Below, in pieces: positions 54,745-63,706 of a DNA stretch of 64,000 nt; the stretch's first letter is position 1; every line of letters begins with the position of its first letter. The notes under the pieces were generated by a model. The model did not search any database and had not been told where the DNA came from. It saw only the letters and a list, made by a program, of their open reading frames with translations. The position numbers were made by a program, and so were the translations under genes. This stretch comes from Magnetofaba australis IT-1 (GTDB taxonomy: Bacteria > Pseudomonadota > Magnetococcia > Magnetococcales > Magnetococcaceae). Location of the stretch: positions 534,958-598,957 of the forward strand of contig NZ_LVJN01000018.1 in assembly GCF_002109495.1 (NCBI RefSeq), given 5' to 3'.

Positions 54745-54890
54745 TCGCTTCAAATGTCTAATTCTCTTCTGCGGCGACTATATAGCTGAGCAAAACCAAA
54801 ATCAGACAAGGAACAAGCTTCATACAGATGAGGAAGTAAAATTCACGAGGGTCCAGGGAAATCGGACTTGTCCTCATTGGCCTGGTGGGT

Positions 54891-54952
54891 CCAGGGCAAC
54901 GCCCTGGCGGGTCGAGGGCGGAGCCCTTGTGGGGTCTGGGGCAACGCCCCAG
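54891..54952. repeat. Tandem array of three GGGC-type hairpins
   Basis: Three 17-nt hairpins (54891-54907, 54913-54929, 54936-54952) follow each other at a period of 22-23 nt. Each has a GGGC stem, a three-base loop and a GCCC stem. They are preceded by GGGT or GGTC linkers. Confidence 0.7.
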
Positions 54953-55033
54953 CCTCTTGAAGCGCCCTCACGCCTTTGCCTCTTTGTCAGATTCAGATTT
55001 TGACCGGTTATCATGAGAATATCGCCACAAACA

Positions 55034-55065
55034 AAAAGGGCGGGATCAAACGATCCCGCCCTTTT
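55034..55065 (-). terminator. Intrinsic terminator of rpoH
   Basis: A perfect 14-bp GC-rich stem (55034-55047 with 55052-55065), four-base loop and TTTTTG on the minus strand. It lies 27 nt after the rpoH stop. Confidence 0.9.
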
Positions 55066-55092
55066 CTATTCTATTGCCTGGCAAACTGTGAC

Positions 55093-55953
55093 TCAGGCGC
55101 CCATCAACATCGGCTCATCGCCCGAGAGGATGCCGCGCATCTTCTCCAGAGCGCGTTTTTCCAACTGGCGGATACGCTCGCGGGAGACGCCGAAACGCTC
55201 GCCAAGGGTTTCCAGCGTGGCCGGTTGCGCATTGAGAATGCGCTCCTGCACGATGATGCGCTCACGCTCGTTCAAGCCCGCCATGGCGCGGGCGGCGGCT
55301 TCGCGCCGCAGACGCTGCGCCTCATCCTCCAACAACAGGGTCTCCTGGTTGGGGGTCTGGTCGGCCAGCAGATTCTGAATCTCTTCGCCATCCTCCACCG
55401 CCGTGCGGTTGAGGCTGTCGTCGCGACCGGCCAGACGCGCATCCATCTCCAGCACCGCTTCGCCGGAGACGCCCAGACGCTCGCCGATCTCTTGCGCCTG
55501 CACGGTGTCCAGACGGTCGATGGTGCTCTTGCTCTTGCGCAGGCTGAAGAAGAGTTTGCGCTGCGCGGCGGTGGTGCCGATCTTGACCAGACTCCAAGAG
55601 TGCAACACATACTCCTGAATGGAAGCCTTGATCCACCACAGCGCGTAGGTGGCCAGACGGAAACCTTTATGGGGATCGAAGCGTTTGACCGCCTGCATCA
55701 GACCCACCGAGCCCTCTTGCACCAGATCCATGAAGCGCAGGCCGTAGTAGCCCTGGTACTCCTTGGCAATGCGCACCACATAGCGCAGATACGCAGTCAC
55801 CAACTTATGCGCGGCCTCGATATCCTCTTTTTCGCGATAGCGCACCGCCAGGTCGAACTCCTCCTGGGCCGAAAGCATGGGAAAGCTGTCCACCTGCGCC
55901 AGGAATTGGTCCAAATGCCTCTCATCACGAAGCGCCACAAGCATGTTGGTCAT
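55093..55953 (-). CDS. rpoH: RNA polymerase heat-shock sigma factor RpoH (sigma-32)
   Basis: RpoH directs transcription of heat-shock genes. The 286-residue protein has sigma regions 2 (MDLVQEGSVGLMQAVKRFD), 3 and 4 (RFGVSRERIRQLEKRAL), and the RpoH box QRKLFFSLRKSK that separates sigma-32 from other group members. A frame open to 56067 (TTG start, 324 residues) is possible. The ATG at 55951-55953, with AGAGGGG about eight bases upstream, gives the standard length and the usual start of the fold. A promoter-like element (56049-56076) would be inside the longer version. Confidence 0.93.
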   Translation of the reverse strand: MTNMLVALRDERHLDQFLAQVDSFPMLSAQEEFDLAVRYREKEDIEAAHKLVTAYLRYVVRIAKEYQGYYGLRFMDLVQEGSVGLMQAVKRFDPHKGFRLATYALWWIKASIQEYVLHSWSLVKIGTTAAQRKLFFSLRKSKSTIDRLDTVQAQEIGERLGVSGEAVLEMDARLAGRDDSLNRTAVEDGEEIQNLLADQTPNQETLLLEDEAQRLRREAAARAMAGLNERERIIVQERILNAQPATLETLGERFGVSRERIRQLEKRALEKMRGILSGDEPMLMGA

Positions 55954-56048
55954 GGCGTACGCCCCTCTGCCAAACGGATGATGACGATCGCGCGTATAAC
56001 GCGCTTTTTCAGCGGTGAAATCTTGCCCGCCGCTGGTTTCATACTTAT

Positions 56049-56076
56049 AGATAGGTGCTGTTTTCAAAAGTTCAAG
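56049..56076 (-). promoter_or_regulatory. Possible sigma-32-type promoter upstream of rpoH
   Basis: On the minus strand, CTTGAA (56071-56076), then 14 nt, then ACCTATCT (56049-56056) resembles the heat-shock consensus CTTGAA and CCCCATNT. The rpoH start would be about 90 nt downstream. Autoregulated heat-shock promoters of rpoH are known in alphaproteobacteria; for this gene it is inference. Confidence 0.4.
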
Positions 56077-56104
56077 CCCCTTTCGGCAAAAAAATCGCCG
56101 GAAA

Positions 56105-56866
56105 ATGCAAAAAAAACGTGAGTCCGCTATGCTGATTTTGCTTCGCTCTTCTGTCTACTTCCTGCTCATGGTGGGCGGCATTCTGGTCTACGGCCTGCTG
56201 CTGTCTCTGCTGTGGCCGGTAACCGCCATCGACACCCGTCGCGCCATCGCCGCTTCTTGGGGCCGCTACAACGCCCTTTCGCTGGCCTTGGCCTGCAACC
56301 TACGCCATGAGATCCAGGGAATGGAGAATCTGCCGCCGCCGCCCTACGTGATCATGGCCAAACATCAATCGGCCTGGGAGACTTTGGTGTTCTATGGCGT
56401 TTTTCCACGAATCGCCTGGATTTTGAAAGAGAGCTTGGGAAAGATACCGGTTTTTGGCTGGGCGCTCAAGGCCACAGGTCAACTCTTTATCGATCGCTCC
56501 AATCCCGGCGAAGCGATGCGCATGCTCAAGCGCGAAGGCAAGCGCATTTTGGGCGAAGGGACCAGTCTGGTGGTGTTCCCCGAAGGCACCCGCGTGGCCC
56601 CGGACGTGGTGGGCGACTACAAGGCGGGCGGCGTGGGCTTGGCGCTGGACTCCAAACTGCCCATCGTGCCGGTGGCGCATGACGCCGGAGTCTACTGGCC
56701 TGCGCGCGGATTCCTCAAAAAGCCCGGACTTATCCGCGTGCGCATCGCCCCGCCCATTGAGACCGCCACGCGGGGCAAGCATGAGCGCAACGCCATTCTG
56801 GAGGAGGTCAAACAGGCCATCGAGAGCCGTATGCAACAGATCGCCCAGGAGCGGGCGAAGGATTGA
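56105..56866 (+). CDS. 1-acyl-sn-glycerol-3-phosphate acyltransferase (PlsC-like)
   Basis: A 253-residue membrane-associated acyltransferase of phospholipid synthesis. One N-terminal hydrophobic helix (LLMVGGILVYGLLLSLLW) is followed by the acyltransferase motifs AKHQSAWET, in place of the common HxxxxD, and VVFPEGTR. The KHQSAWET form is shared by a recognised subgroup of these enzymes, so activity is not in doubt from this alone. The start is ambiguous between 56105 and 56129, neither with a strong ribosome site. It is divergent from rpoH and converges with rsmA. Confidence 0.85.
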   Translation: MQKKRESAMLILLRSSVYFLLMVGGILVYGLLLSLLWPVTAIDTRRAIAASWGRYNALSLALACNLRHEIQGMENLPPPPYVIMAKHQSAWETLVFYGVFPRIAWILKESLGKIPVFGWALKATGQLFIDRSNPGEAMRMLKREGKRILGEGTSLVVFPEGTRVAPDVVGDYKAGGVGLALDSKLPIVPVAHDAGVYWPARGFLKKPGLIRVRIAPPIETATRGKHERNAILEEVKQAIESRMQQIAQERAKD

Positions 56867-57694
56867 TCAGGCGGCGGCTTCGGCGGCGCGATAGAGCGCG
56901 ACGAACTCGTCAAAGGAGAGGGTTTCGCCCCGACGTCCGGGATCAATGCCCGCCGCCTCCAGCCAATTCACCGACTCCGCGCCCAACGGCTTGAGAGTGT
57001 TGCGCAGGGTCTTGCGGCGCTGGGCGAAAGCGGCTTTGACGATGCGATGGAAGCGCTCGGGATCGGCCAACTCCGCGCGCGGGGCGGGACGCATGCGGAT
57101 GTGGATCACCGAGGACACCACCTTGGGCGGCGGATGGAACGCGCTGGGGGGGACATCGAACAGCACATGGGCGTCGGCCCACAGACGCAGCCAGACGGTG
57201 AGCGCGCCATAATCCTTATTGCCCGGCGCGGCGGCCAGACGCAGCGCCACCTCGCGTTGGAACATTAACGTCATGCTGGCGAAGGCGTGGCGCTGATCCA
57301 AGAAACGCCCCACCAGCGGCGTGCTGATGTTATAGGGCAGATTGGCCACCAGATGCAGCGGCCCGCCCAACTGCTGCGCCAACTCGGCGTAGTCCACTTG
57401 CAGGGCGTCGCCATCCAGGATGGTCAAATCCCCCACCCCGTGGGCCTCCACCCGCAGCAGCTCCGCCAGCTTCTCGTCGCGCTCCAGCGCCCACAGGGTT
57501 TTCACCTTTTCCAGCAGCGGAATGGTCAGCGAGCCCAAGCCTGGACCGATCTCCAACACCGGATCGCCGGGATTGACTCCGGCGGAGGCGACGATGCGGC
57601 GGGTGATCTCCGGATCGATGAGGAAGTTCTGACCCAACCCCTTGCGCGGCGCCAGACCATGGATTTTGAGCTGTCGCAGAATGCGCTCACGCAT
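56867..57694 (-). CDS. rsmA: 16S rRNA dimethyladenosine transferase RsmA (KsgA)
   Basis: RsmA dimethylates A1518 and A1519 of 16S rRNA late in small-subunit assembly. The 275-residue protein has RKGLGQNFLID at the start, the SAM-binding VLEIGPGLGSLT, and the catalytic NLPYNIST. The start at 57692-57694 has GGAGG six bases upstream and overlaps the pdxA stop by eight bases. Longer frames lie inside pdxA. The surA-pdxA-rsmA order is the classic proteobacterial one. Confidence 0.96.
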   Translation of the reverse strand: MRERILRQLKIHGLAPRKGLGQNFLIDPEITRRIVASAGVNPGDPVLEIGPGLGSLTIPLLEKVKTLWALERDEKLAELLRVEAHGVGDLTILDGDALQVDYAELAQQLGGPLHLVANLPYNISTPLVGRFLDQRHAFASMTLMFQREVALRLAAAPGNKDYGALTVWLRLWADAHVLFDVPPSAFHPPPKVVSSVIHIRMRPAPRAELADPERFHRIVKAAFAQRRKTLRNTLKPLGAESVNWLEAAGIDPGRRGETLSFDEFVALYRAAEAAA

Positions 57695-58775
57695 GCGCCG
57701 CCTCCCCATGCTGGGCGCGCCACATGCGACGGCTGGCGGCCATCTGCGCCGCCGACTCGATGGCGATGAGCAGCGAACGGTGATCCGCCGCCCCGCGCCC
57801 GGCCAGATCATAGGCCGTGCCGTGGTCGACGCTGGCGCGCACGATGGGCAGCCCCAGCGTGATGTTCACCGCCTCGCCAAAGGCGAGCATTTTGATGGGG
57901 ATCAACGCCTGATCATGGTACATGCAGACGATGGCGTCATAGCGGCTGCGGGAGCGTTCGGAGAAGAGGCTGTCGGCGGGCCAGGGGCCGGTCATCTCCC
58001 ATCGGGAGATCAGACCAGTGGACTGCAGCATGGTGGAGGCCAGCGCCATGGCTGGTTCGATGATGCGGCTCTCCTCATCGCCAAACGCGCCCGCCTCGCC
58101 CGCATGAGGATTGAGTCCGGTGACGGCGATGTGCGGCGGATGCGGCAGCGAGAAGTCCTGCGCCAACGCCACGGCGGTGGTCACCAGGGTCTGCGCCAGC
58201 CCCTCCACAGTGAGGGCTTGCGGCACGCTGGCCAGGGATTGATGGATGGTGGCGGGGATCACCCGCAGACCGCGCCCAGCCAACATCATCACCGGCGGCG
58301 TGGCGCTGTGGGTGAACTGGCCCAGCAGTTCAGTATGCCCCGGGATATCGAAACCGCCCAGATGCAGCGCGGATTTGTTGATGGGAGGCGTGGCCACGCC
58401 ATCCACCAGACCCCCCATGGCCAGGTCGCACGCCATGCGAATGCTCTCCACCACCGCTTGGGCATGGCCGCCATGGGCGACGCCAAAATGGAGATGGTCG
58501 CGATCCACCTTGTGCGTGGTGGGCAGCACAGGCAGCGCCTTGGGGTCCAACCCCTGCGCCTCGCGCACATCGCTGAGCACCGCCAACGAACAGGGCAATC
58601 CCACGGCGCGCGCAGCCCAAGCCAGCACCTCCGGGTCGCCCAGCCAGACCCAACGCGGCGCATCGGTCGAACGCGCCACAAAGGCTTTCAGGACCAACTC
58701 CGGCCCCACCCCCGCCGGGTCGCCCATGGTGACCGCAATGAGCCCCGACGCGCGCGCCGACTCGGCGTGGGCCAT
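57687..58775 (-). CDS. pdxA: 4-hydroxythreonine-4-phosphate dehydrogenase PdxA
   Basis: PdxA oxidises 4-phosphohydroxy-threonine to the amino-ketone used by PdxJ in vitamin B6 synthesis. The 362-residue protein has TMGDPAGVGPEL, ATPPINKSAL, the metal-binding His in GFDIPGHTELL, and YHDQALIPIKM with its His/Asp pair. The ATG at 58773-58775 overlaps the surA stop (TAATG), with GGAG eight bases upstream, so translation is coupled. Confidence 0.96.
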   Translation of the reverse strand: MAHAESARASGLIAVTMGDPAGVGPELVLKAFVARSTDAPRWVWLGDPEVLAWAARAVGLPCSLAVLSDVREAQGLDPKALPVLPTTHKVDRDHLHFGVAHGGHAQAVVESIRMACDLAMGGLVDGVATPPINKSALHLGGFDIPGHTELLGQFTHSATPPVMMLAGRGLRVIPATIHQSLASVPQALTVEGLAQTLVTTAVALAQDFSLPHPPHIAVTGLNPHAGEAGAFGDEESRIIEPAMALASTMLQSTGLISRWEMTGPWPADSLFSERSRSRYDAIVCMYHDQALIPIKMLAFGEAVNITLGLPIVRASVDHGTAYDLAGRGAADHRSLLIAIESAAQMAASRRMWRAQHGEAAHA

Positions 58776-60067
58776 TAATACTTCTCCACATAGGCGCGCA
58801 AGCGCAGATCCCGCAGCCACTGGGAGAAGCGCGCCTTGGTGCGGGCCTCCAGCAGACGCCGACGCAGCGCGTCACGCTGGGCCTCGAAGGAGTCGCCATC
58901 GATGCTCTGACGCTCCTCCACCAGAATCAGATGCCAACCAAATTCGGTGCGCACCGGCTCACTGACCTGGCCCACCTCCAGCGCAAACGCCGCCTGCTCA
59001 AACGGGGGCGTCATCTCGCCTTTGCCGAAGAAGCCCAAGTCGCCGCCATTGGCGCCGGAAGGCCCTTCGCTGACCTCTTTGGCCATCTGCGCGAAGTTGG
59101 CTCCGTCGACGATCTTCTGGCGAATCGCTTGAATCTGTTGCAACGCCGCCTCCACCTCGGCCTCAGAGGCGTCGCGCTCCAGTTTGATCAGAATATGGCT
59201 CGCATGGACTTTCTGTTGGGCCGGTTTGGCATGGGCGCTCTTATCGCGCCGCACATCCAGCAGTTTGAACACATGAAACCCCTGGGGAGAACGCAGCGGT
59301 TTACTGATCTCTCCCTTTGTCAGCTCGAACAGCGCACGCTCCATCTCCGGCAGCAACTCGCCACGTTTGAACCAGCCCATATCGCCGCCGTTCAAACCGC
59401 TGGGATCATCGGAGTGCTGGCTGGCCAGTGTGGCCAGAGAGCCGCCATCACGCAGTTGCTGGGCCAGCTCCTCGGCGCGATTGTAGGCCTTCTCCACCTC
59501 CAGCTCCGGCGCGCGCTCATCCAGCGCGATGAGGATCTGCCCCACGCGGCGCTCCTCGGCGCCCTCATCACTCTCTTTGGCGCTCTCATACAGATCGCGC
59601 AACTCCTCCTCGGAGACCGACACCAGCGGGCGGATCACCCGCCGCAGCAGCTGCGTTTTGATCATGTCGTCGCGTAGCTGGTTCAGATAGTCCTCCCAAT
59701 CACCACCCTGCTGGGCGACGATTTTCGGCATATCCTGCGGCGAAACGCCATTTTTACGCGCGATGCCTGCGGCCATCTTCATCACGTCGCGATCACTGGC
59801 GACAATGCCGAACTGTTTGGCTTTGTTGCGCTGCAGGATGCGCATGATCAAGCTGTCGAGCACGCGATTGTAGATACGCGCCGGATTGGCCGGACTGCCC
59901 GAAGCGTTCAACCGCTCCAGAATCGGGCCCGCCTTGGCGCGCACCTCCGAAGCAGTGATCACCTCCCCCTCCACCACCGCGGCTACGCGGTCCAGCGGTT
60001 CGCCCGCCCAGGCGGCGGAGGTCAAGAGCCATAGCAGCGCCATCCAGACCGTTACGCGCAATTTCAT
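58775..60067 (-). CDS. surA: Periplasmic chaperone and prolyl isomerase SurA
   Basis: SurA escorts outer-membrane proteins, including LptD, across the periplasm. The 430-residue precursor starts with a signal peptide (MKLRVTVWMALLWLLTSAAW, cut after AWA). Then come the N-terminal chaperone domain and two parvulin-type PPIase domains (GGDMGWFKRGELLPEME and GGDLGFFGKGEMTPPFE), and a short C-terminal helix. The start at 60065-60067 has GGAG seven bases upstream; an upstream frame start at 60133 overlaps the lptD stop. It is the second gene after lptD. Confidence 0.96.
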   Translation of the reverse strand: MKLRVTVWMALLWLLTSAAWAGEPLDRVAAVVEGEVITASEVRAKAGPILERLNASGSPANPARIYNRVLDSLIMRILQRNKAKQFGIVASDRDVMKMAAGIARKNGVSPQDMPKIVAQQGGDWEDYLNQLRDDMIKTQLLRRVIRPLVSVSEEELRDLYESAKESDEGAEERRVGQILIALDERAPELEVEKAYNRAEELAQQLRDGGSLATLASQHSDDPSGLNGGDMGWFKRGELLPEMERALFELTKGEISKPLRSPQGFHVFKLLDVRRDKSAHAKPAQQKVHASHILIKLERDASEAEVEAALQQIQAIRQKIVDGANFAQMAKEVSEGPSGANGGDLGFFGKGEMTPPFEQAAFALEVGQVSEPVRTEFGWHLILVEERQSIDGDSFEAQRDALRRRLLEARTKARFSQWLRDLRLRAYVEKY

Positions 60068-60129
60068 GCGGTTCTCCCTCTTCACGGCAAACGCCCCAGC
60101 GGGCGGTCGTTCACACAAACGCTCAACGA

Positions 60130-62349
60130 TCAATTCACGCCAAACGAGCCCAGGCCCTCAAACGACAGCACCACGCCCATATAGCCGCCTTCGTGGGTGT
60201 TGGCGTCCGCCGACAGACGACGCCCCCCCACGACTTTGAGGTTCCAGCAGTCATGAATATAGGTCAGGCCGGTGCGCCAGCTCTTGAGGTTGCGGTGCTC
60301 CATGGAGTAGCCCGCCTCCTGCTCCCACTTCCACTCCTTGGCGAAACGCCAGGAGCTGTTGAAAGTGACGTCGCGGTTGACCTCAGTGGTTTCGGGACGG
60401 TTGACCTGATAACCCAACGCCGCCTGCCCCTCATCCCAGCGATAGATCACCTCGGTATCGGCCACTTCCAGCAACTTCTTGTGCGGATCGAAGCGGGTGT
60501 CGGCCTCTACGCTCCACTGATCGGAGATGTTGAGCGACAGGTCGGCGACGATGTCAGAGACGGAGTTGCCATCCTGATAGTCACGATCGCCCGCCGGCGC
60601 CCAGCGTTGACCGATGGTGAAGGTGGCCAGGTTCTCCACCGGACCGTCGGCGCTGCGACGTCCGGTGAAGCGTTGGGTGACGCCGTAGCTGATCCACTGA
60701 CCGGAGCTAATGCGGTCGATGCCGGCGAACTGGTTCTCAGCAAACAGATTGGTGGCGTTGAAGGCGCGCAGGGTGTCATCGGTGGCGGTCACCGGCGAGC
60801 GCGAATCGTAGTTGGGAATGATGCTCTGGTCGGTAGCGGCGTTGAGCACGTACTGCACGGTTGGCTCAATGGCGTGACGCAGCGCGCCGCCGTTGCCCCA
60901 CTCATAGTTGCGCGACAGGTTCAGATCCAAACGCGCGCTGAGCATGGAGGCGATGCGGTTGTTGAAGTCGTCCTCGTCATTGCCGCCCGCCTGCACCGGT
61001 CCGCGCTGAGTCCAGTAAGCGGTCTCCTCGCCGCCAGCGGCCAGCGAGATACGGCCAATGTGTAGCGGCTGGGTGTAGCGCAGTTTGGCGGATAGATCGC
61101 CGCGTTGGGCGCGGTCGCCGGACATCTGATAGAAGTGGTCCAGACGCGCGCCGCTCTCCAGACGCAGGCGACGGGTCATCCCCGGCAGCAGGCGCGAGTC
61201 GCTCAGCGCCACATAGGGCAACTGCTGCACAGTGTCGCGATTGGTGTCCACGGTCAGATCCTGGAACCAGTTGACCCCCGCTTCAATGGCGGTGTGTCCG
61301 CCGCGACGCGCCATCAGACGCTTGGCGCTCAAGCTCGATTGCAAGTGGCGGGTGTTGGGGTCCAGCAGATCCTGTTCGAAGTCGACCAGGAAGTCGTTGG
61401 TGCGGCTGGCGGCCACATGGGACTCCAAACGCCACGGTCCCATGGCGTGCTGATGGTCGAACACCAACAGACCGCGGAACATCTCCAACTCGGTGTCGTG
61501 GATGCCGTGGGTCTCCAACTCGCCGTGGTAGTTCTGCCCCTTGTAGCGATATTGCACCTTACCCATCACGCCGCGTCGGGTGGTGGGGTGCAGAGTCAGA
61601 GTGGCGTCGCGGTCGGGAGCGATATTCCAGTAATAGGGCAGATCCAGCTCATAACCGGTGGAGTCGCTGACCTGGAACGAGGGGGTCAGGAAGCCGCTCT
61701 TGCGCTCTTTGCGCAGCGGCTGGGTCCACCACGGCGTATAGGCGATGGGCACGCCACCCAGACGCAGGGTGACGTCGCGGGCGCTGACCGAGTTCTTCTC
61801 GTCATCCACCTCAATTTTGCTGGCGCTGATGTACCAGGGCGGATCTTCGCAGTCGCAGTTGGTGAAGGTGGCGTCCTTGAGAGTCATGCGCTTGGCGTTG
61901 TGCAGCTGCGCCGCCGAGGCGGTGGCGCGACCGCCCGGCCCGGGCATGTCGATGCGCGCATTCTCCACTTCACCGGCGTCATTGGCCACATCCAGTTCGA
62001 TGGCGTCGCCCTGGAACACCGCGCCTTTGCGGGTGATGCGGATCATGCCGCGGGCGTTGAGCTTCTGCGCGGTCAAGTCATAGGTGGCGGAGTCGGCTTG
62101 GAGGTCGAGAATCCCCTCCTGCACGATGCGCACTTCGCCGCGGGCGCTGACCTTGCCGTCGCTGCGATCCAGATCCAGTTCGTCGGCCTCCAGCTCCACC
62201 GGGGTTTTGGCCAGCTCGGTGAGCTGCTCGCGGGCCAGCACCGGCCCGGCGCAGGCGGCCGCCGCGGCCAAAACCAGCCAGGAGACTGAGAGCATTCCCG
62301 GCGCGCGTCGAACGCCGCGATCCTGTTGTTGTGCCTTGCGCATGCTCAC
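60130..62349 (-). CDS. lptD: LPS-assembly protein LptD
   Basis: LptD forms the outer-membrane channel that places lipopolysaccharide in the outer leaflet. The 739-residue precursor has a signal peptide (cut near VLA-REQ), an OstA-type jellyroll domain (VELEADELDLDRSDGKVSA) and a beta-barrel that ends in GLGSFGVN. Cysteines in NCDCEDPPW and in HDCWNLKVVGG near the C-terminus are positioned for the inter-domain disulfide of the family. The GTG at 62347-62349 has AGGAG five bases upstream; an ATG two codons on is the alternative. A perfect TATAAT overlaps the folC stop just upstream, so a promoter there is possible. Confidence 0.95.
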   Translation of the reverse strand: MSMRKAQQQDRGVRRAPGMLSVSWLVLAAAAACAGPVLAREQLTELAKTPVELEADELDLDRSDGKVSARGEVRIVQEGILDLQADSATYDLTAQKLNARGMIRITRKGAVFQGDAIELDVANDAGEVENARIDMPGPGGRATASAAQLHNAKRMTLKDATFTNCDCEDPPWYISASKIEVDDEKNSVSARDVTLRLGGVPIAYTPWWTQPLRKERKSGFLTPSFQVSDSTGYELDLPYYWNIAPDRDATLTLHPTTRRGVMGKVQYRYKGQNYHGELETHGIHDTELEMFRGLLVFDHQHAMGPWRLESHVAASRTNDFLVDFEQDLLDPNTRHLQSSLSAKRLMARRGGHTAIEAGVNWFQDLTVDTNRDTVQQLPYVALSDSRLLPGMTRRLRLESGARLDHFYQMSGDRAQRGDLSAKLRYTQPLHIGRISLAAGGEETAYWTQRGPVQAGGNDEDDFNNRIASMLSARLDLNLSRNYEWGNGGALRHAIEPTVQYVLNAATDQSIIPNYDSRSPVTATDDTLRAFNATNLFAENQFAGIDRISSGQWISYGVTQRFTGRRSADGPVENLATFTIGQRWAPAGDRDYQDGNSVSDIVADLSLNISDQWSVEADTRFDPHKKLLEVADTEVIYRWDEGQAALGYQVNRPETTEVNRDVTFNSSWRFAKEWKWEQEAGYSMEHRNLKSWRTGLTYIHDCWNLKVVGGRRLSADANTHEGGYMGVVLSFEGLGSFGVN

Positions 62350-62439
62350 TGCGTCTCCTATGCCCCGTTACTGCGCTCGCAGGCGCGCTGGTGTTTTGTG
62401 CCCATCCCTGCAAGCCAACATCCGATGATCAAACGCCCA

Positions 62440-63699
62440 TTATAACGCACTGAGCAGCGCTCCCACCAGATATAGCGAACCCGTCGCCGCCACGCGACCC
62501 CCATGACCGGTCAAATCCCGCGCCAGCGCCAGCCCGGCTGGAATGTCGGGCGCTTCATGGGCGGGTACGCCCGCTGCGCGCCAGGTGTTGGCGCAGCGAT
62601 GCGGATCCAACGCCCGCGCGTCATCCAACCCCACACACACCACCGCCTCCACCCCATCGCGCCAAGCGTCGATGATGCTGGGCAGATCCTTATCTGACAT
62701 CACCGCAAACAGCAGCGTGGGTTTGCGTCCCGGCGTTTCGGCAAAGAAGGCGGCTGCAGCCTGCGCCGCGTGGGCGTTATGGGCGCCGTCCAGCCACACT
62801 TCGGGCTCTGTGGCGATGCGCTGCAGACGTCCCGGCCACTGCGCCTGCGCCACCGCCTCGCACACCGCCTCGTTGGGCAGACGCCAGCCTTGATTGGCGC
62901 GCAGCAGTCGCGCCATGGCCACGGCTTGGGCGGCGTTGTGCATCTGATGCTGTCCAACCAACCCTGGCCGCGGCAACACCAACTGCCCGAAAGCATCCTC
63001 GTAGCGCCAACTGTGCGCTTCGAACGCCATGTCGTAGCGATAGTCCCGTTGCGCCAACCACAGCGGCGCGCCCGCCGCCTCGGCCTGGGCGGCGATGACA
63101 TTGCGCGCCGCCAATGAACCGGGGTGGACAACAGCGGTTACGCCCGCCTTGAGGATTCCCGCCTTTTCAGCGGCAACGGCTTCGATGGTTTGGCCCAGAT
63201 AGTCGGCGTGATCCAAAGCGATGGGCGTAATGGCGGTGAGCAGCGGCGCAGGAAAGACGTTGGTAGCGTCCAAACGCCCGCCTAAGCCGGTCTCCAGCAA
63301 CACCGGCGCAGGCGCGCCGCCCGGTCGCAATGCGGCCCAATCGGCAAAGTGCAACAGCGCAGCGGCAGTGGCCTGTTCAAAATAGGTCGCCAACTCATTG
63401 GGGTCGGCGCGTCTGACTGCGGCCAGATAGCGATCCAACGCCGCATCGTCAATGGGCGCGCCCGCCACGCGAATGCGTTCGTTGAAACGGTGCAGATGCG
63501 GCGAGGTGTAAACGCCGCTGGGAATGCCCGCAGCCTTGAGAATCGCCTCCAGAAACGCCAGCACCGAGCCTTTGCCGTTGGTGCCCGCCACATGCACCAC
63601 GTGGCGCAGCGAACGCTGGGGGCCGCCCAGCGCATCCAACAACGCAACCACCCGCTCCAGCCCCGGGCGAATCAACCGTTCGGAACCTGAGGGCTCCAT
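62440..63699 (-). CDS. folC: Dihydrofolate/folylpolyglutamate synthase FolC
   Basis: FolC adds glutamate to dihydropteroate and to folates. The 419-residue Mur-ligase-like protein has the P-loop HVAGTNGKGSVLAFLEAIL, TSPHLHRFNERI, LETGLGGRLDATN, the LDHADYLGQT metal region and the C-terminal DGAHNAHA. It follows accD by seven bases, the conserved accD-folC pair, and lacks its own ribosome site, suggesting coupling. Confidence 0.96.
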   Translation of the reverse strand: MEPSGSERLIRPGLERVVALLDALGGPQRSLRHVVHVAGTNGKGSVLAFLEAILKAAGIPSGVYTSPHLHRFNERIRVAGAPIDDAALDRYLAAVRRADPNELATYFEQATAAALLHFADWAALRPGGAPAPVLLETGLGGRLDATNVFPAPLLTAITPIALDHADYLGQTIEAVAAEKAGILKAGVTAVVHPGSLAARNVIAAQAEAAGAPLWLAQRDYRYDMAFEAHSWRYEDAFGQLVLPRPGLVGQHQMHNAAQAVAMARLLRANQGWRLPNEAVCEAVAQAQWPGRLQRIATEPEVWLDGAHNAHAAQAAAAFFAETPGRKPTLLFAVMSDKDLPSIIDAWRDGVEAVVCVGLDDARALDPHRCANTWRAAGVPAHEAPDIPAGLALARDLTGHGGRVAATGSLYLVGALLSAL

Positions 63700-63706
63700 G
63701 GTCGGA

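Larger units (their letters stand above)
54608..55012. other. Repeat-rich flank right of the IS, no gene
   Basis: The 405 nt up to the rpoH terminator hold repeat module 3 (54620-54677), module 1 (54709-54744) and a tandem array of hairpins (54891-54952). About 100 nt between 54745 and 54850 is AT-rich and shows nothing recognisable. No coding sequence is supported. Confidence 0.75.

Noticed and set aside
54886-54960. CRISPR array
   Set aside because: The regular hairpins have no conserved direct repeat with unique spacers, and no cas genes are present.
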